Origin: Hysterium pulicare CBS 123377
Lineage: Eukaryota > Ascomycota > Dothideomycetes > Hysteriales > Hysteriaceae
NCBI GenBank assembly: GCA_000467715.1
Contig: AJFK01000258.1
Location: 1 to 64,000, forward strand
Direction of reading: 5' to 3'
DNA length: 64,000 nt
Of the stretch, positions 11,890-22,544 are shown piece after piece (position 1 is the stretch's first letter; each line of letters opens with the position of its first letter). The notes under the pieces were generated by a model. It was given only the letters and a program-made list of their open reading frames with translations, was not told the origin of the DNA and ran no database searches. A program made the position numbers and the translations under genes.

Positions 11890-13465
11890 ATGGGTGACCC
11901 TCAGTTCGCGAAGTTCCCCGACCTCCAACTCTCTCAGCACATCTTTCAACTCACGAATCCCGCATCCACCAAAGCTACCAAACAAGCTTCATTAAAGAGC
12001 CTTCAGGATGCTATCAGTGAACACAAGATGGCGCCGCTCTACCGGCACCTTGCTCATCCGGTAGAAGGTATCCTGAATGAGCCAGGAGAGGGAACAGCAG
12101 CACAACCCTCTGGCCACCGAAGACCTTCGTCAAGTGCGGCAACGCTCCTTGCTACCAGAAGCCCTAACCTGGAGATCAGCCTACCATGGGATGAGAAGTT
12201 ATATGAGACTTTGAAAGGAGAGAATGAGAAGGAGCTCGAGGCCATCCAAAAGGAAGAGGACGAGGCTGGCGAAAAGGCTGGGGAGACAGAAGTACAAAAT
12301 GCCCGAGGGAAGAGGGCAGAGGTGTATACTCGTATTGGAGATAAGGTATGAAATGGATGGCAAGATCTTATAAACGGCAATATATCTGACAATCTGCTAG
12401 GAGAAAGCTATAGCTGCATACGAAACAGTATTCGAGAAGACTGGTATTCTAGGCACGAAGATCGACCTCGTTTTGGCAATAATACGAATCGGCCTTTTCT
12501 TCGGAGACAAGCTCTTGGTCAAGAAGACGGTAGAACGAGCCAGCGTATTGGTGGAAAGTGGTGGTGATTGGGATCGTCGCAACCGTCTAAAGGCCTACCA
12601 AGGCTTACATCTTCTCACCGTACGATCACATGCACAAGCCGCACCTCTTCTTATCGACAGTCTATCCACATTCACAAGCTACGAGCTGTGCAATTATTCC
12701 TCCCTCGTTGTCTACGCAGTCCTCGCCGGTTCCGTGTCACTCAAGCGGGTTGATTTCAAGTCTAAGGTCGTCGATGCGCCAGAGATCAAGGCCATACTAG
12801 GTGAAGGAGAAGACAAGCTTGCTGCTTTGACAGGGCAGACATCGGCAGGACCAGCAGCTGGCGATGAGGAGATGGCTGATGTTTCAGGGTCCACTGCAAC
12901 ACCAGTACCAACAGCAGTCAACCTGACTACTTTGGGTCAGTCGCACGGGGGACAGGCAGAAGCTGAAACAGCAGTTGATTTCGGTCCTCTCGCCAAACTC
13001 GTCAACAGTCTATACAATGGTGACTACAAGCACTTCTTCACGGCTCTTAGTGACGTTGAGGTCAAGTTCCTGGGCCAAGATCGGTATTTGTACGAACATA
13101 AAAGCTGGTTTGTCCGGGAGATGCGGTTGCGAGGTTACCAGCAGCTTCTCCAGAGTTACAGAGTTGTCGGTTTGCAGAGTATAGCTAACGACTTTGGGGT
13201 CTCGGTAGACTTCCTTGATCGGTAAGCTTACACGAAACCTCCATGGAATGGCTATCACTAATACACTAGAAGGGATCTCGCCAAATTCATCGCTGCTGAC
13301 AGGATACCTTGCACGATTGACCGCGTCAAGGGAATCATCGAGACGAATCGGCCAGATGACAAGAACAAGCAGTATGCAGATGTAGTCAAGCAGGGTGACC
13401 ACCTCATCACGAAGCTTCAGAAGTATGGCCAGTCGGTCAGGTTAAGGGGCAGCGAGCGTGGATAG
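11890..13465 (+). CDS. RPN7: 26S proteasome regulatory subunit Rpn7 (PCI protein)
   Basis: Three exons (11890-12345, 12401-13221, 13270-13465) give 490 residues. Rpn7 is a PCI-domain subunit of the 19S lid that holds the regulatory particle together. Family features seen: N-terminal FPDLQLSQHIFQL, helical repeats including ARGKRAEVYTRIGDKEKAI across the first intron, RIGLFFGD, GGDWDRRNRLKAYQGLHLL, a PCI core with LYNGDYKHFF and HKSWFVREMRLRGYQQLLQSY, and a C-terminal winged-helix part ending IPCTIDRVKGIIETNRPDDK. A Gly/Ala/Thr-rich insert at about 290-340 and another low-complexity patch after residue 65 make it somewhat longer than yeast Rpn7. Both introns keep frame. Confidence 0.95.
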
Positions 13466-13890
13466 TTGTGTGATCATGTGTCGGAGTGGGGTTGACTGCA
13501 TTGAGCATGACTACTTCTTTAGATATTAGATAGCAAAGCTGGTCCCGACGGCCAACAGATCATCCGTGGTATCGAGTCAAAGCCTGCACTCCCGCTTGGG
13601 TATTGACCGACATTTGATAGTGTGTCACGACGTCCAACTGTGGCTGGACAATCCCCGCAGTCAGCGGTAAAAAGAGCAACGTCCGCATCATGGCTGAAGT
13701 CCAACACAGAGAGCCTCAAAGGATCTTCGGACGGGGTCGTTCATCCCTCCTTCCATTCACATTTCCGAATTGTTCCGCTCTCCAATTTCGGTCGGTCACC
13801 TTGGTCCTCCATTATTTCGCTCGGCAGAGACCCACGGCGGGGGTAGCGGAGAGTGTGGGCGACCAGGCCGATAAGATTGACGAGGCGTGA
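13466..13890. other. Intergenic, promoter of aminotransferase
   Basis: About 425 bases between RPN7 and the aminotransferase. Overlapping short ORFs on both strands show no family resemblance. It contains the RPN7 3' UTR and the promoter of the next gene. Confidence 0.5.
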
Positions 13891-15845
13891 ATGGCCGCTC
13901 TGTTGTCGCCGTCATCGGCTTGCTACGTCCAGTCATGCCACTATCTTGCCAGAAGCCTCTCCAGTGTCAATGGCTCCAAGGCGCAAACATTCCAGACATT
14001 GACACGCCGCGTGGGTGCTAGAGGTATTTCATCCACCGCTCCTCACCTAGGCCCCGGTGTTTTTCTTTGCTCACCGCAGCGGGGTGTCTGCATGACTGAA
14101 GAAAAAAAATTACCTCAACAGACAACTCATGCTTGGAAAAAGCAACTGATGCTGGTAGAGATATACTAAATCCTATTTTTTGCTGCTCTAGATACCAGGC
14201 CTTCCATCCTTCGTCGTTCTCTTCTATCCTCGAATTTGACAGTGTTCAATCGCAACATGTCGGCCACTACCGTTCGAGCTCTGAACTATGACAACATCAA
14301 TCCACATGTGAAGACGGCCAAGTACGCCGTTCGTGGTGAATTAGCTGTGCGATCTGAGAAGTACAGAGCCCAGCTGGCCAAGGGAGAGAAAGGTGATCTG
14401 CCATTCGACACAGTCATTGCCGCCAATATCGGAAATCCGCAGCAGCTGGACCAGAAACCCATAACCTTTTTCAGACAGGTCGCCAGTCTTTTGGAGAACC
14501 CGCAATTACTGGAAAAAGCGGATGTTCTTGTCAATGGCCTCGGATACAAGACGGACGTGATTGAGAGGGCCAAGTGGCTGCTGGAGGGAGTAAAGAGCGT
14601 GGGTGCATATAGTCAGAGTCATGGGAATCCGAAGATTCGAGAGAGCGTGGCAAACTTTATTGAGAGTATGAGTGTTGTTATTATCTGGGCAGGTACAATG
14701 CTAACTACTCTTCGTAGGGCGAGACGGCTATCCAGCAGACCCTAATGAGATCTACCTGAGCGCCGGCGCTTCTTCAGGCGTCAACACCCTCCTTCACATC
14801 ATTTGTTCGAAGCCAGAAACTGGCATCCTCGTACCAATTCCTCAATATCCGCTCTATACTGCTACACTTTCCGTGATCGATGCGCGCTGTGTGCCCTACT
14901 ACCTCGATGAAAGCCAGGCTTGGGGCACCAATCTTCAAGCAATCCACGAATCCTACGATAAGGCAATTGCGGAGGGTACGGATGTCAAAGCTATTGTCAT
15001 AATCAACCCTGGCAACCCCACGGGTGCCTCTCTTGCCGCTGAAGACATCAAGGCTGTGCTTGAATTCGCCGCAGAGAAGAAGCTCGTGGTGATGGCAGAT
15101 GAGGTCTACCAAACCAATGTCTTCATAGGCAAATTCATCTCCTTCAAGAAGGCTCTCCGAGATCTCCAGAAAGAGTCTCCCAAAAAATTCGACAACCTTG
15201 AATTGGTATCATTGCATTCTGTTTCCAAGGGCATGGTTGGTGAGTGCGGTCATCGAGGTGGATACTTTGAGCTTATAGGCTTTGACCCCAAGGTCGCTGC
15301 CGAGATCTACAAGTTCATCAGTATTCAACTCTGCCCGCCCGTGCTCGGACAATGTATAGTAGAGATGATGGTGAACCCACCCAAGGAGGGTGAACCGAGC
15401 TACGAACTGTACCAGAGCGAGTATGACAGCATATTCAATGGGTTGAAGGAGAGAGCGTATGCATTGTATGAGGCATTCAAGCAGATGGAGGGCGTGGAAT
15501 GTCAGAAACCACAGGTATCTATCCCTATAATCCGCGAATTTCGAACATCCCCCTTCACGCCTTTTGAATCGAGCTAACGGATAATGGTAGGGTTCCATGT
15601 ACCTCTTCCCCACAATAACTATCCCTTCTAAAGCTATAGAACAAGCAAAGAAAGAAGGTCGTCAGCCAGACGAATTCTACTGCTTCCGCATGCTCGACGC
15701 GACGGGCGTCTGCGTCGTCGCTGGCTCAGGATTCGGACAGAAAGAGGGTACATTGCATTTCCGAACAACCTTCCTTGCACCTGGCACGGATTGGACGGGC
15801 AGAATCGTAAAGTTCCACAAGGAGTTCATGGATGAGTTCAGGTGA
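13891..15845 (+). CDS. ALT1: Alanine aminotransferase, probably mitochondrial form
   Basis: Modelled exons 13891-14023, 14192-14665, 14718-15514 and 15591-15845 give 552 residues. The enzyme is a PLP-dependent class I transaminase interconverting alanine/2-oxoglutarate and pyruvate/glutamate. Core signs are ALNYDNINPHVKTAKYAVRG, ANIGNPQQL, GAYSQSHG, SAGASSGVN, IINPGNPTG, the PLP-lysine segment HSVSKGMVGECGHRGG (Lys near residue 376) and the C-terminal FLAPGTDW. The first intron is supported by a TACTAAAT branch site, a T-rich tract and CTAG. It joins an Arg/Ser-rich, acid-poor leader (MAALLSP...) to another basic stretch (SILRRSLLSSN), as expected for a mitochondrial presequence. An internal ATG at 14257 (MSATTVRALN) would give a cytosolic form. 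The core call is firm; the leader exon is inferred. Confidence 0.92.
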
Positions 15846-16643
15846 ATGGTTATCTAACGCAATATGGGTCGATCGTATGACGATTCATAAGGCTTGATGG
15901 GCATAGGGATTTCGAATCATTTTCTTCTCACTTTCGGGTATGGGAGCATAAATAGATGCGAGAATGCAAAATACCGGGAAATCTGCAGCTCTGACTTAAA
16001 GGATTCACATGTGAAACAGTAAAGTCACTCTTGGCTTGTGTCATCTTATGTGAACGTGTAACCTTAGTTTAACCTCGCATCGCGGTCTTATACCTATTTC
16101 ATGTCCTTATGAATAAATGAACAGCCACACATGCATGTTCCCGCATTAAATTCACTTCGGTGAGTTAAAGGCCCGTCAAAGAATGACTTTCCACAATTCC
16201 GAGACTAAGATGGTTTGCTACTATGATGAATCCTTCTTCCATACTTAGACTAATGCTTGTAGTAGCAGTATCGTACTATACCTGATCTCTATATTCGAAA
16301 ATTAGTTGTTTCTCTTAGGCGTAGTACCTACACTGCTGAGCTACTGCATGCAGTCCCGCCTGACTGCCGAAAATGCTCCAAAAGTCCAAACGACCCGCAC
16401 GGCACAGCAGGTTCAGACAGTTCTGGGCCATCTTGACATCCAAGCTAAAATGCATGCCAATCGAATGCAAGAGCACCCGCGCGGAGCACATGTCCTTACC
16501 GTCTCTTCGGCGCTCTTGGAATGCAGTGGGTGTAGTTACCCCTCCATCGATGTCGGTGACCACATTTCTACCGGCTACCAGCAATTCCCTCTATCTATCA
16601 ATTAAGTCTTCTATCTGTTAATTAATTGCAAGAGGAGGATATC
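15846..16643. other. Intergenic, no gene seen
   Basis: About 800 bases with AT-rich stretches. The small ORFs 16306-16621 are mirrored on both strands and lack motifs. It contains the aminotransferase 3' UTR and the monooxygenase promoter. Confidence 0.5.
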
Positions 16644-18157
16644 ATGGCCGCCGAGGACAAGCTTCATACAATCATTATCGGCGCAGGTAATCTCTTTCCT
16701 CCTCTTAGTCCCTTGGCCTTCACACAGGTTGAGTGGGTCATCCATGTTCTAACAACGAATAGGTACAACGGGTCTGCTTGTTGCCCAAGGGTTGAAAAAG
16801 GTACATGTTATTTAAAAATCCAATAACCCCAATCCAAGCTTCTCTTACTTTCAGTTTCTAACCCAAGCAATACCCAGGCCGGACTTCCATATTCAATCTT
16901 CGAGCAAGAAAGCTCGAGCTCATATCAAACGCGGCCCCGAGAATGGGGAATGACACTGCATTGGGGTTCAGAGCACATCGCAAAATGTCTCCCCCCAGAA
17001 CTAGTTGCACGCATGACAGAGAGCTATGCCGACCCCTCAGTTTCCCCTGAGGCTGTCACTGGCTTGCCAATACATAATGGCAAAACGGGAGATATGATCA
17101 TGAACATGGTTGCTGAGAAACCGTGCCGAGTGTCGAGGAAGAAGCTTAGGAACTTGTTTAGCGAAGGGCTTAGTATTCAATGGGGCAAGGAACTTTCTCA
17201 AGTAACTCAAGAGGGTCAAAAAGTTAAGGTCATATTCACGGACGGCACAATGGCGGAAGGCGATATATTTGTTGGATGTGACGGGGCCAGGTCAAAAGCA
17301 AGAGATTGTATATGCGGTGAAGAGCAGGCACAACTAACAACAGTCCCATTGACAATGTTCAACTTCTGTGAGAGGTTTACAAAAGAGCAAGCGCTGTATC
17401 TGAGGGAAGCTATGGGGAATCCGCTCTTCAGTACGAGTATTCACCCTGACTCGGGCTCAATGTTTTGGCTGTCTAGTCCGTACTTTCCGCTTGCTCCTTC
17501 TCCTTAACTTCATACTCATAAATCAATACTCACATCCCACATAGTTCAAGATGTCCCCGATCCTGAAAAGCCAGAAACGTGGCTCTTTCAACTCCTCATG
17601 TCGTGGATGAACGACCCACTCCCCTCGTCAGAAAGGTTCAAGACGTATGAAGGTCGTGTAGCCTTCTTCAAGCAGCGGGCAGCGCAATGGGCAGAGCCTT
17701 GGAAATCAGCAGGATTGTGGGTCAAGGATGATACTAAGATGCCCATGGACCCTGGAACCTATTGGGAGAAAGCGGCGCCGTGGGATAATAAAACGGGGAC
17801 AATGACTCTTTGTGGCGACGCAGCACATCCTATGACACCGCGTGCGTATATTCTTTGTTGAGGTTCCCCAGACTGGATCTGATCACGTGGTTAATGTGTC
17901 TTGCAGATCGAGGTCAAGGTCTCAACAACGCCCTTCAAGATTCCGCCAATTTCGTTTCTGTGGTGGTTGAAGCTGCGAACGGAAACAAGAGCTTACAAGA
18001 AGCCATAGATGCTTACGACAAAGAGGTGCTTGAACGTGGGACTTTGGAGATGAACATCAGTCTGAAGCAGACGCAATTCATTCACAACTGGGATACGCTG
18101 ATGGCGAGTCCGATGGCGAAGATGGGAATGCGGCAGGCGAAGAAGGAACAAGAATAG
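16644..18157 (+). CDS. FAD-dependent monooxygenase (salicylate-hydroxylase-like group)
   Basis: Five exons (16644-16686, 16763-16800, 16878-17475, 17545-17841, 17907-18157) give 408 residues. The product is a class A flavoprotein monooxygenase, which would use NAD(P)H and oxygen to hydroxylate or epoxidise a small molecule. Seen: dinucleotide motif GAGTTG at residues 13-18 with a following Glu (IFEQES), the DG motif GCDGARSKAR (about 160-169), and the second FAD motif CGDAAHPMTPHRGQGLNNA (about 316-334) reconstituted across the last intron. The third intron uses a weak donor (GTCCGT), chosen because it alone restores WLSIQDVPDP. The start ATG gives the usual short lead to the Rossmann fold. 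It is the first gene of the proposed RiPP-like group; tailoring of the peptide is inferred from position. Confidence 0.85.
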
Positions 18158-18989
18158 AATACCAAAGATGCCCGCCGGTACCGAATTGACGATCTGATTC
18201 TGCAGCAGAATGGAAATACCAAGACATGTTGCAGAGCTAAGATATGCCTTTAGTATAGAATCTTGAGATACATGATTTCAGAGTCAGCAGTGTACCAAGC
18301 AAAAAACTATCTTCGAACCTGTAGGAGAGTGGTGTAGTATCTGATAGACCTGCACCGATGAATACCTGATCAGGAAATATAAAGAAAAGCAACGTGAACT
18401 TAATCCCCTCTCGCTTGCGATAATCTACTTAGCTCGGATGAAATAGCTCAGAAGGTCCTTTTCTCCGTCACGTCTTTCACCATCAAAAACGCCACGCCAT
18501 CTCTCGCATATTCTAACCAATTCCATCTGAATGCGCAGTGGACGGTCCCGCATCTAGCAAAATCTCGTTCGCATCTGCATCTCCCACCCAACTACTGCAG
18601 CACGCCCGATAGCGATTGCGACTGTTTCAGCGTTGAAGTTGACATGTGCGGTGACCTCGATTGGAGAAGGGTTGGCGACGATGCGGGGCATGCGGGGCCC
18701 TTTGACGCACGATTTGGAGCTGTATGCCCGTTGTTAACGTTATCCTGCATAGCGGGTTTGCAATCATGACCGTGGCGTTTAGAGCGGCCAAGTTGCCCGG
18801 CCCGTCGAGAGAAACGGCGCCGGGTCTTGAGGGTAGAAGCCGCGGGCAAGAGCTTCTGTTCTGTTCTTGCCCGACCTGTCTCTTCTTCCAGGCGCTTTTG
18901 TCCGCTTGCTTTGTCTCTCCAACTTCTCTTCTTCTCGTCATATCAACTCTGTGGTGGTTGAACCGAGTAGCCCGCCCTTTTCCTGAAAC
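18158..18989. other. Intergenic, promoter of methyltransferase
   Basis: About 830 bases. Overlapping ORFs on both strands at 18592-19095 are Arg/Ser/Pro-rich chance frames. It contains the monooxygenase 3' UTR and the methyltransferase promoter. Confidence 0.5.
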
Positions 18990-20718
18990 ATGGCAGAGAA
19001 TGTGGAACCGCAAGACGCGCAATTGCCACATCAAGATGAGCTCCTGGAAGTGGTATGTGGCACCATGTCCAACGTCTTTCCCGTTATGCGACTAAGAACC
19101 TGTAGCGATCGGAGTCTGGCGATTCGGCATATGGCGATATGTGCGTTGAAGGCTTCTTACAACTTTCAGGACTTGAACTCACGACCTCACAGAGCATCCG
19201 AGACGGCTTCAATAACGTCCTCAATTCTTGCTGGACAATATGAAAACGGGAGACGATATCATTCTGTAAAGCTACCTGCGCATCCAAGCTTGAAGAGACT
19301 GGTTGACTAATGTCTCATTTGTAGTATCAAAGTGGAAGTAAGTGAATCATGTGTCACTCTGCGGAGAAGCAGACTGGTACTAATTGACTGCAGAATATAT
19401 GTTCCCGGACGATGAGGTAACCTCTCAAGTGTTCCCCTGTTAGAACATGAGACTGACCATTGGGATGTGCAGCAAGAACAAGATCGGTATGAGTAAACAC
19501 CCCGTATGATTAAAAATCAGCTTGGTAACTCTAACAGACTGGACATCAAATATGCCTCGATAAACTTGGTCATGCGTGATAGAGTATTCTTCGCGCCTAT
19601 CAAGGAACCGCACCAGGTTCTAGACGTTGGAACGGGAACTGGTATGCGAACCCGGCAGATTTGAATCATGGATGCTAATTGGAACAGGTATATGGGCGAT
19701 CGACTGTGGTAAGTGAACATGGCTGCTCGTGCTTTCAGGCTACTCTCTAACAATGCTAGGCGAGCAATATCCCAATGCGATAGGTGAGCATCCCTTAGTT
19801 GTATCTAAGGCGCTTCCTAAACTCATTTTACAGTCACTGCAACAGACCTAAGCCCAATACAACCTACATGGTAGGAAGTAATCCGTATTTCGCTATTGTG
19901 CCATGGCTAACTTTTAGCCAGGGTGCCGCCCAACGTGAAAGTAAGCACTTCTACAACATTTACTCAGTCAAAGCCTAACTGAAGTTTCTACAAAAGTTCG
20001 AGATCGATGACGCAGAAGCCCCTTGGACGTTTCCAGAAGAACATTTTGACCTAATCCATACCCGAACAATGACAGGCTGTATACGAGACTGGGAAAAATT
20101 CTTCACCCAATGTTTCAAGTGCGTCCCTTCTCCCTTCCCCCTTCTTGCCAATGCACCTCGATGGTAATATCCAGCTCACAACAACTAGCCACACCAGACC
20201 CGGCGGCTACCTCGAATGCCAAGAAATGGATTACATGGCTGTCGTCCAAACCGACACGTCCAAAATCCCCGGCGACTCCTTCCTTCTCTGGTGTCGACTG
20301 CAGGGCGAAGCGGCAACCAAAGCCGGGCTGTCACTTCGCACATCCTCCACCTTCCTTAAAGAGTTGATGGAAAAAGTCGGATATGTCGACGTGGAGATCA
20401 TCGAGTTCAAGCTGCCCGTGGGACCCTGGGCCGCTAATAGGAGGCTGCGTGATGCAGGGATGCTTCAGCTGAGTGCAATGTTGGAGGGGATAGAAGGCTT
20501 GAGTCTGAGACTTTTCACGCATTATGCAAATTGGACTACTGATGAGCTGCAAGTGCTGCTTGCGAAAGTCAGGGGGGAGTTGAAGAATAGGGATTTTCAC
20601 TCTTATTGGCCTTTGTGAGTTGCTTTTTTCCTACCTCCCTTTCTCCAAAAGAATTTTGCTGATGGATTCTAGGCCGGTTGTTTATGGGAAGAAACCAGAG
20701 GCAAGATCGACAACCTAA
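18990..20718 (+). CDS. LaeA/UMTA-like SAM-dependent methyltransferase, 14 exons
   Basis: Exons rebuilt as 18990-19052, 19106-19140, 19193-19265, 19325-19337, 19394-19416, 19473-19486, 19538-19641, 19688-19708, 19760-19783, 19834-19870, 19922-19940, 19997-20118, 20189-20614 and 20673-20718 give 339 residues with every junction in phase. The family is the class I methyltransferase group found in many fungal secondary-metabolite clusters and related to the regulator LaeA. Seen: acidic N terminus, GDSAYGD then SITSSILAGQYENGRRYHS, motif I VLDVGTGTGIWAIDCG (about 101-116), TATDLSPIQPTWVPPNVKFE, DDAEAPWTF, FDLIHTRTM and NHTRPGGYLECQEMD. It is not obviously an LaeA orthologue; a tailoring enzyme is equally possible. 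At least seven exons are under 40 bases, unusual next to its neighbours. Confidence 0.87.
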
Positions 20719-21123
20719 CGGATCTTGGGTAAATGTATTGAGATATTATTGAACCGGCGGAGAGAAATGGATAACGGTTTTGGTTTCATGTAAGAATATC
20801 CGCTTCACGAAACCACCTCTTCCAAGAGCGTCAAGCTAGGGATTTGGAGAATTCAGTGTGGAAAATATCCTTATTCAACCTTTAGATAAGCACAAAATCA
20901 AGCGAGTATCGATGTAAGCTCTTCAATTCTGGAGAGATAACATTTACAGCTCAAAGCACTTTAGTATCGACTGAGAAACTTCTACGCTTGAATACCCTTT
21001 CTCGCTCTCTAATTCTGTCATCCGAACCTCAACAGGTCAAACACGCCGTGTCCGACCAATCAACCGAAACTTGCCCTCCTATCCAATCCTCAATGGCATA
21101 ACATCCGACGGTCTATCGAAGAC
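20719..21123. other. Convergent intergenic region
   Basis: About 400 bases between the methyltransferase stop and the stop of the precursor peptide gene. Expected to hold both 3' UTRs. No other feature seen. Confidence 0.5.
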
Positions 21124-21478
21124 TTAGGAGTCGTCTGCAGTTTCGACATCATTGTAGTTCGGAACGATGGTGTCCAAGCCTGAAATGAAACATGTTACTT
21201 CATGTTACAACAGCTATTTGAGGATAAAGGGAGTTGATCACGCTTACCTCTTTTCTCTGGAGGGCCAGTGGTTGAGCCATCCACGGTCTCGATATCATTA
21301 TAGTCGGGGACAATCGTGTCTAACCCTGCGGTTTGGGAAGCGTGGTCAGCTTACGCCATATCATTCAGAATACCAACCATCTGTATGATGCTTACACACC
21401 TCTTTCTTGAACAGGTCTGGCAAGTATTCCGGACGCCAGAAGGACGATTGAAGGGAAAAGGGCGAAGATGAATCGCAT
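21124..21478 (-). CDS. Putative RiPP precursor peptide: signal peptide plus two repeats with Lys-Arg site
   Basis: Three exons on the minus strand (21400-21478, 21248-21325, 21124-21179) give 70 residues. Exon 1 encodes a typical signal peptide (MRFIFALFPSIVLLASG...) and a short pro-region ending VQER. Exon 2 encodes a 26-residue unit beginning GLDTIVPDYND and ending PPEKR. Exon 3 encodes an 18-residue near-copy beginning GLDTIVPNYND. Both introns interrupt the same phase, one base into the Gly codon that follows the basic site. Both have good AG acceptors. A secreted precursor with repeats punctuated by Lys-Arg is the layout of kexin-processed fungal RiPP precursors (ustiloxin, phomopsin, epichloecyclin types). 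It is divergent from the UstYa-like oxidase gene. The core differs from those I know. What is cut out and modified is inferred. Confidence 0.75.
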
Positions 21479-22544
21479 AGTGGTGGAATCTTTAACGTAA
21501 AGAACGATACAAATGACTTGTGGAGGCAAGAGAAAGTAGAATACAAGTTGAGAGTAAGGTTATATGGAAACTCTGGGACAGCAACGCCCAGGCAGACGTT
21601 AAGGAGCGACCAGGGTCTTTATATCGTAAATTTTGGTTCGAGTCAAGTTTGGTCGATGGATATTTGCGTATCTTTGTTTTCTACCAGCACCCATGTTCTG
21701 AGACATTGCAAAGTCATGTAACACAGCTTTGCTCCGATCTCTAAGAAAGGTATGGCTTCATCTAAATTCCTCGAAAAGACCTTCCGGTCAAAGAACAACT
21801 ATACCGCGCTTATAGGACAAGGAAATATATTGCTTACTGGAATCATAGGTTGGATTCTGCCTTGCCTCATGCTGTACAACTGTTCGACTGGTTCTAGATC
21901 ATATTCATCAACGGACAGCTATCCTTATCGGCAAGTCCGTTAATTTATGTGCTGAGAAGTAGTCCATTCGGAGTCGTACAAATTGCTACTTCGAGCGAAT
22001 CATGCCGCATTTCACACCGTTGCCAATTATGCCCTGCATGCAACAATGATCAGTACGGCCGGCCTGGAGGGGAGTGTCTAGACTCTTTTCGACGGTTAAA
22101 AGTTGAGTCTTTGTCTCTTTATTGGTTATTCCCGAAGCCGCTGGCACCAACAGTCCTTGTGAAACCTTCCCAAAAGAGTGGTTTCGGATTCCGATTTCAA
22201 GCCGCATGAAGAATCAGTGACCGGGTTAGAGGAATCGGGGCAACTTGTCACCCTTCACTACCCCATTTCCGTGTGAGGATGTCCTATGGAGCACGATGCT
22301 GAATCCTTCAGAGGCTCTCGCCTAAAAGAGTAAAGAACTGTCCGGCCTTTTGCTGTTGCGAACCCTGCTGATTACATTCTGGGCCTAGTAGCATGGCTTT
22401 CTTTCACTTCTCTTCACATGTGAAGTTCTGACCTTCATTTTGTTTGGCACAACATATTCTCAGAAGCAAGCATTACAGACATCCGACACTGTTATCATTT
22501 TTCATCTCGACTCTCTCCTCAACGAAGTGCTGTATCCTCTCACA
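21479..22544. promoter_or_regulatory. Shared divergent upstream region of precursor and UstYa-like genes
   Basis: About 1.07 kb lie between the two divergent start codons, so both promoters are here. A CGGCCGG palindrome-like site at about 22056-22062 resembles what Zn2Cys6 regulators can bind, but this is only a suggestion. Short ORFs in the interval have no motifs. Confidence 0.4.

Noticed and set aside
18990-19310. A single-exon 106-residue protein
   Set aside because: It is the methyltransferase start read through four introns; splicing restores a family protein, so the long frame is coincidence.
21361-21546. Minus-strand 61-codon ORF overlapping the precursor
   Set aside because: It is in a different frame from the signal peptide and repeats and has no motifs; the spliced precursor explains the region better.
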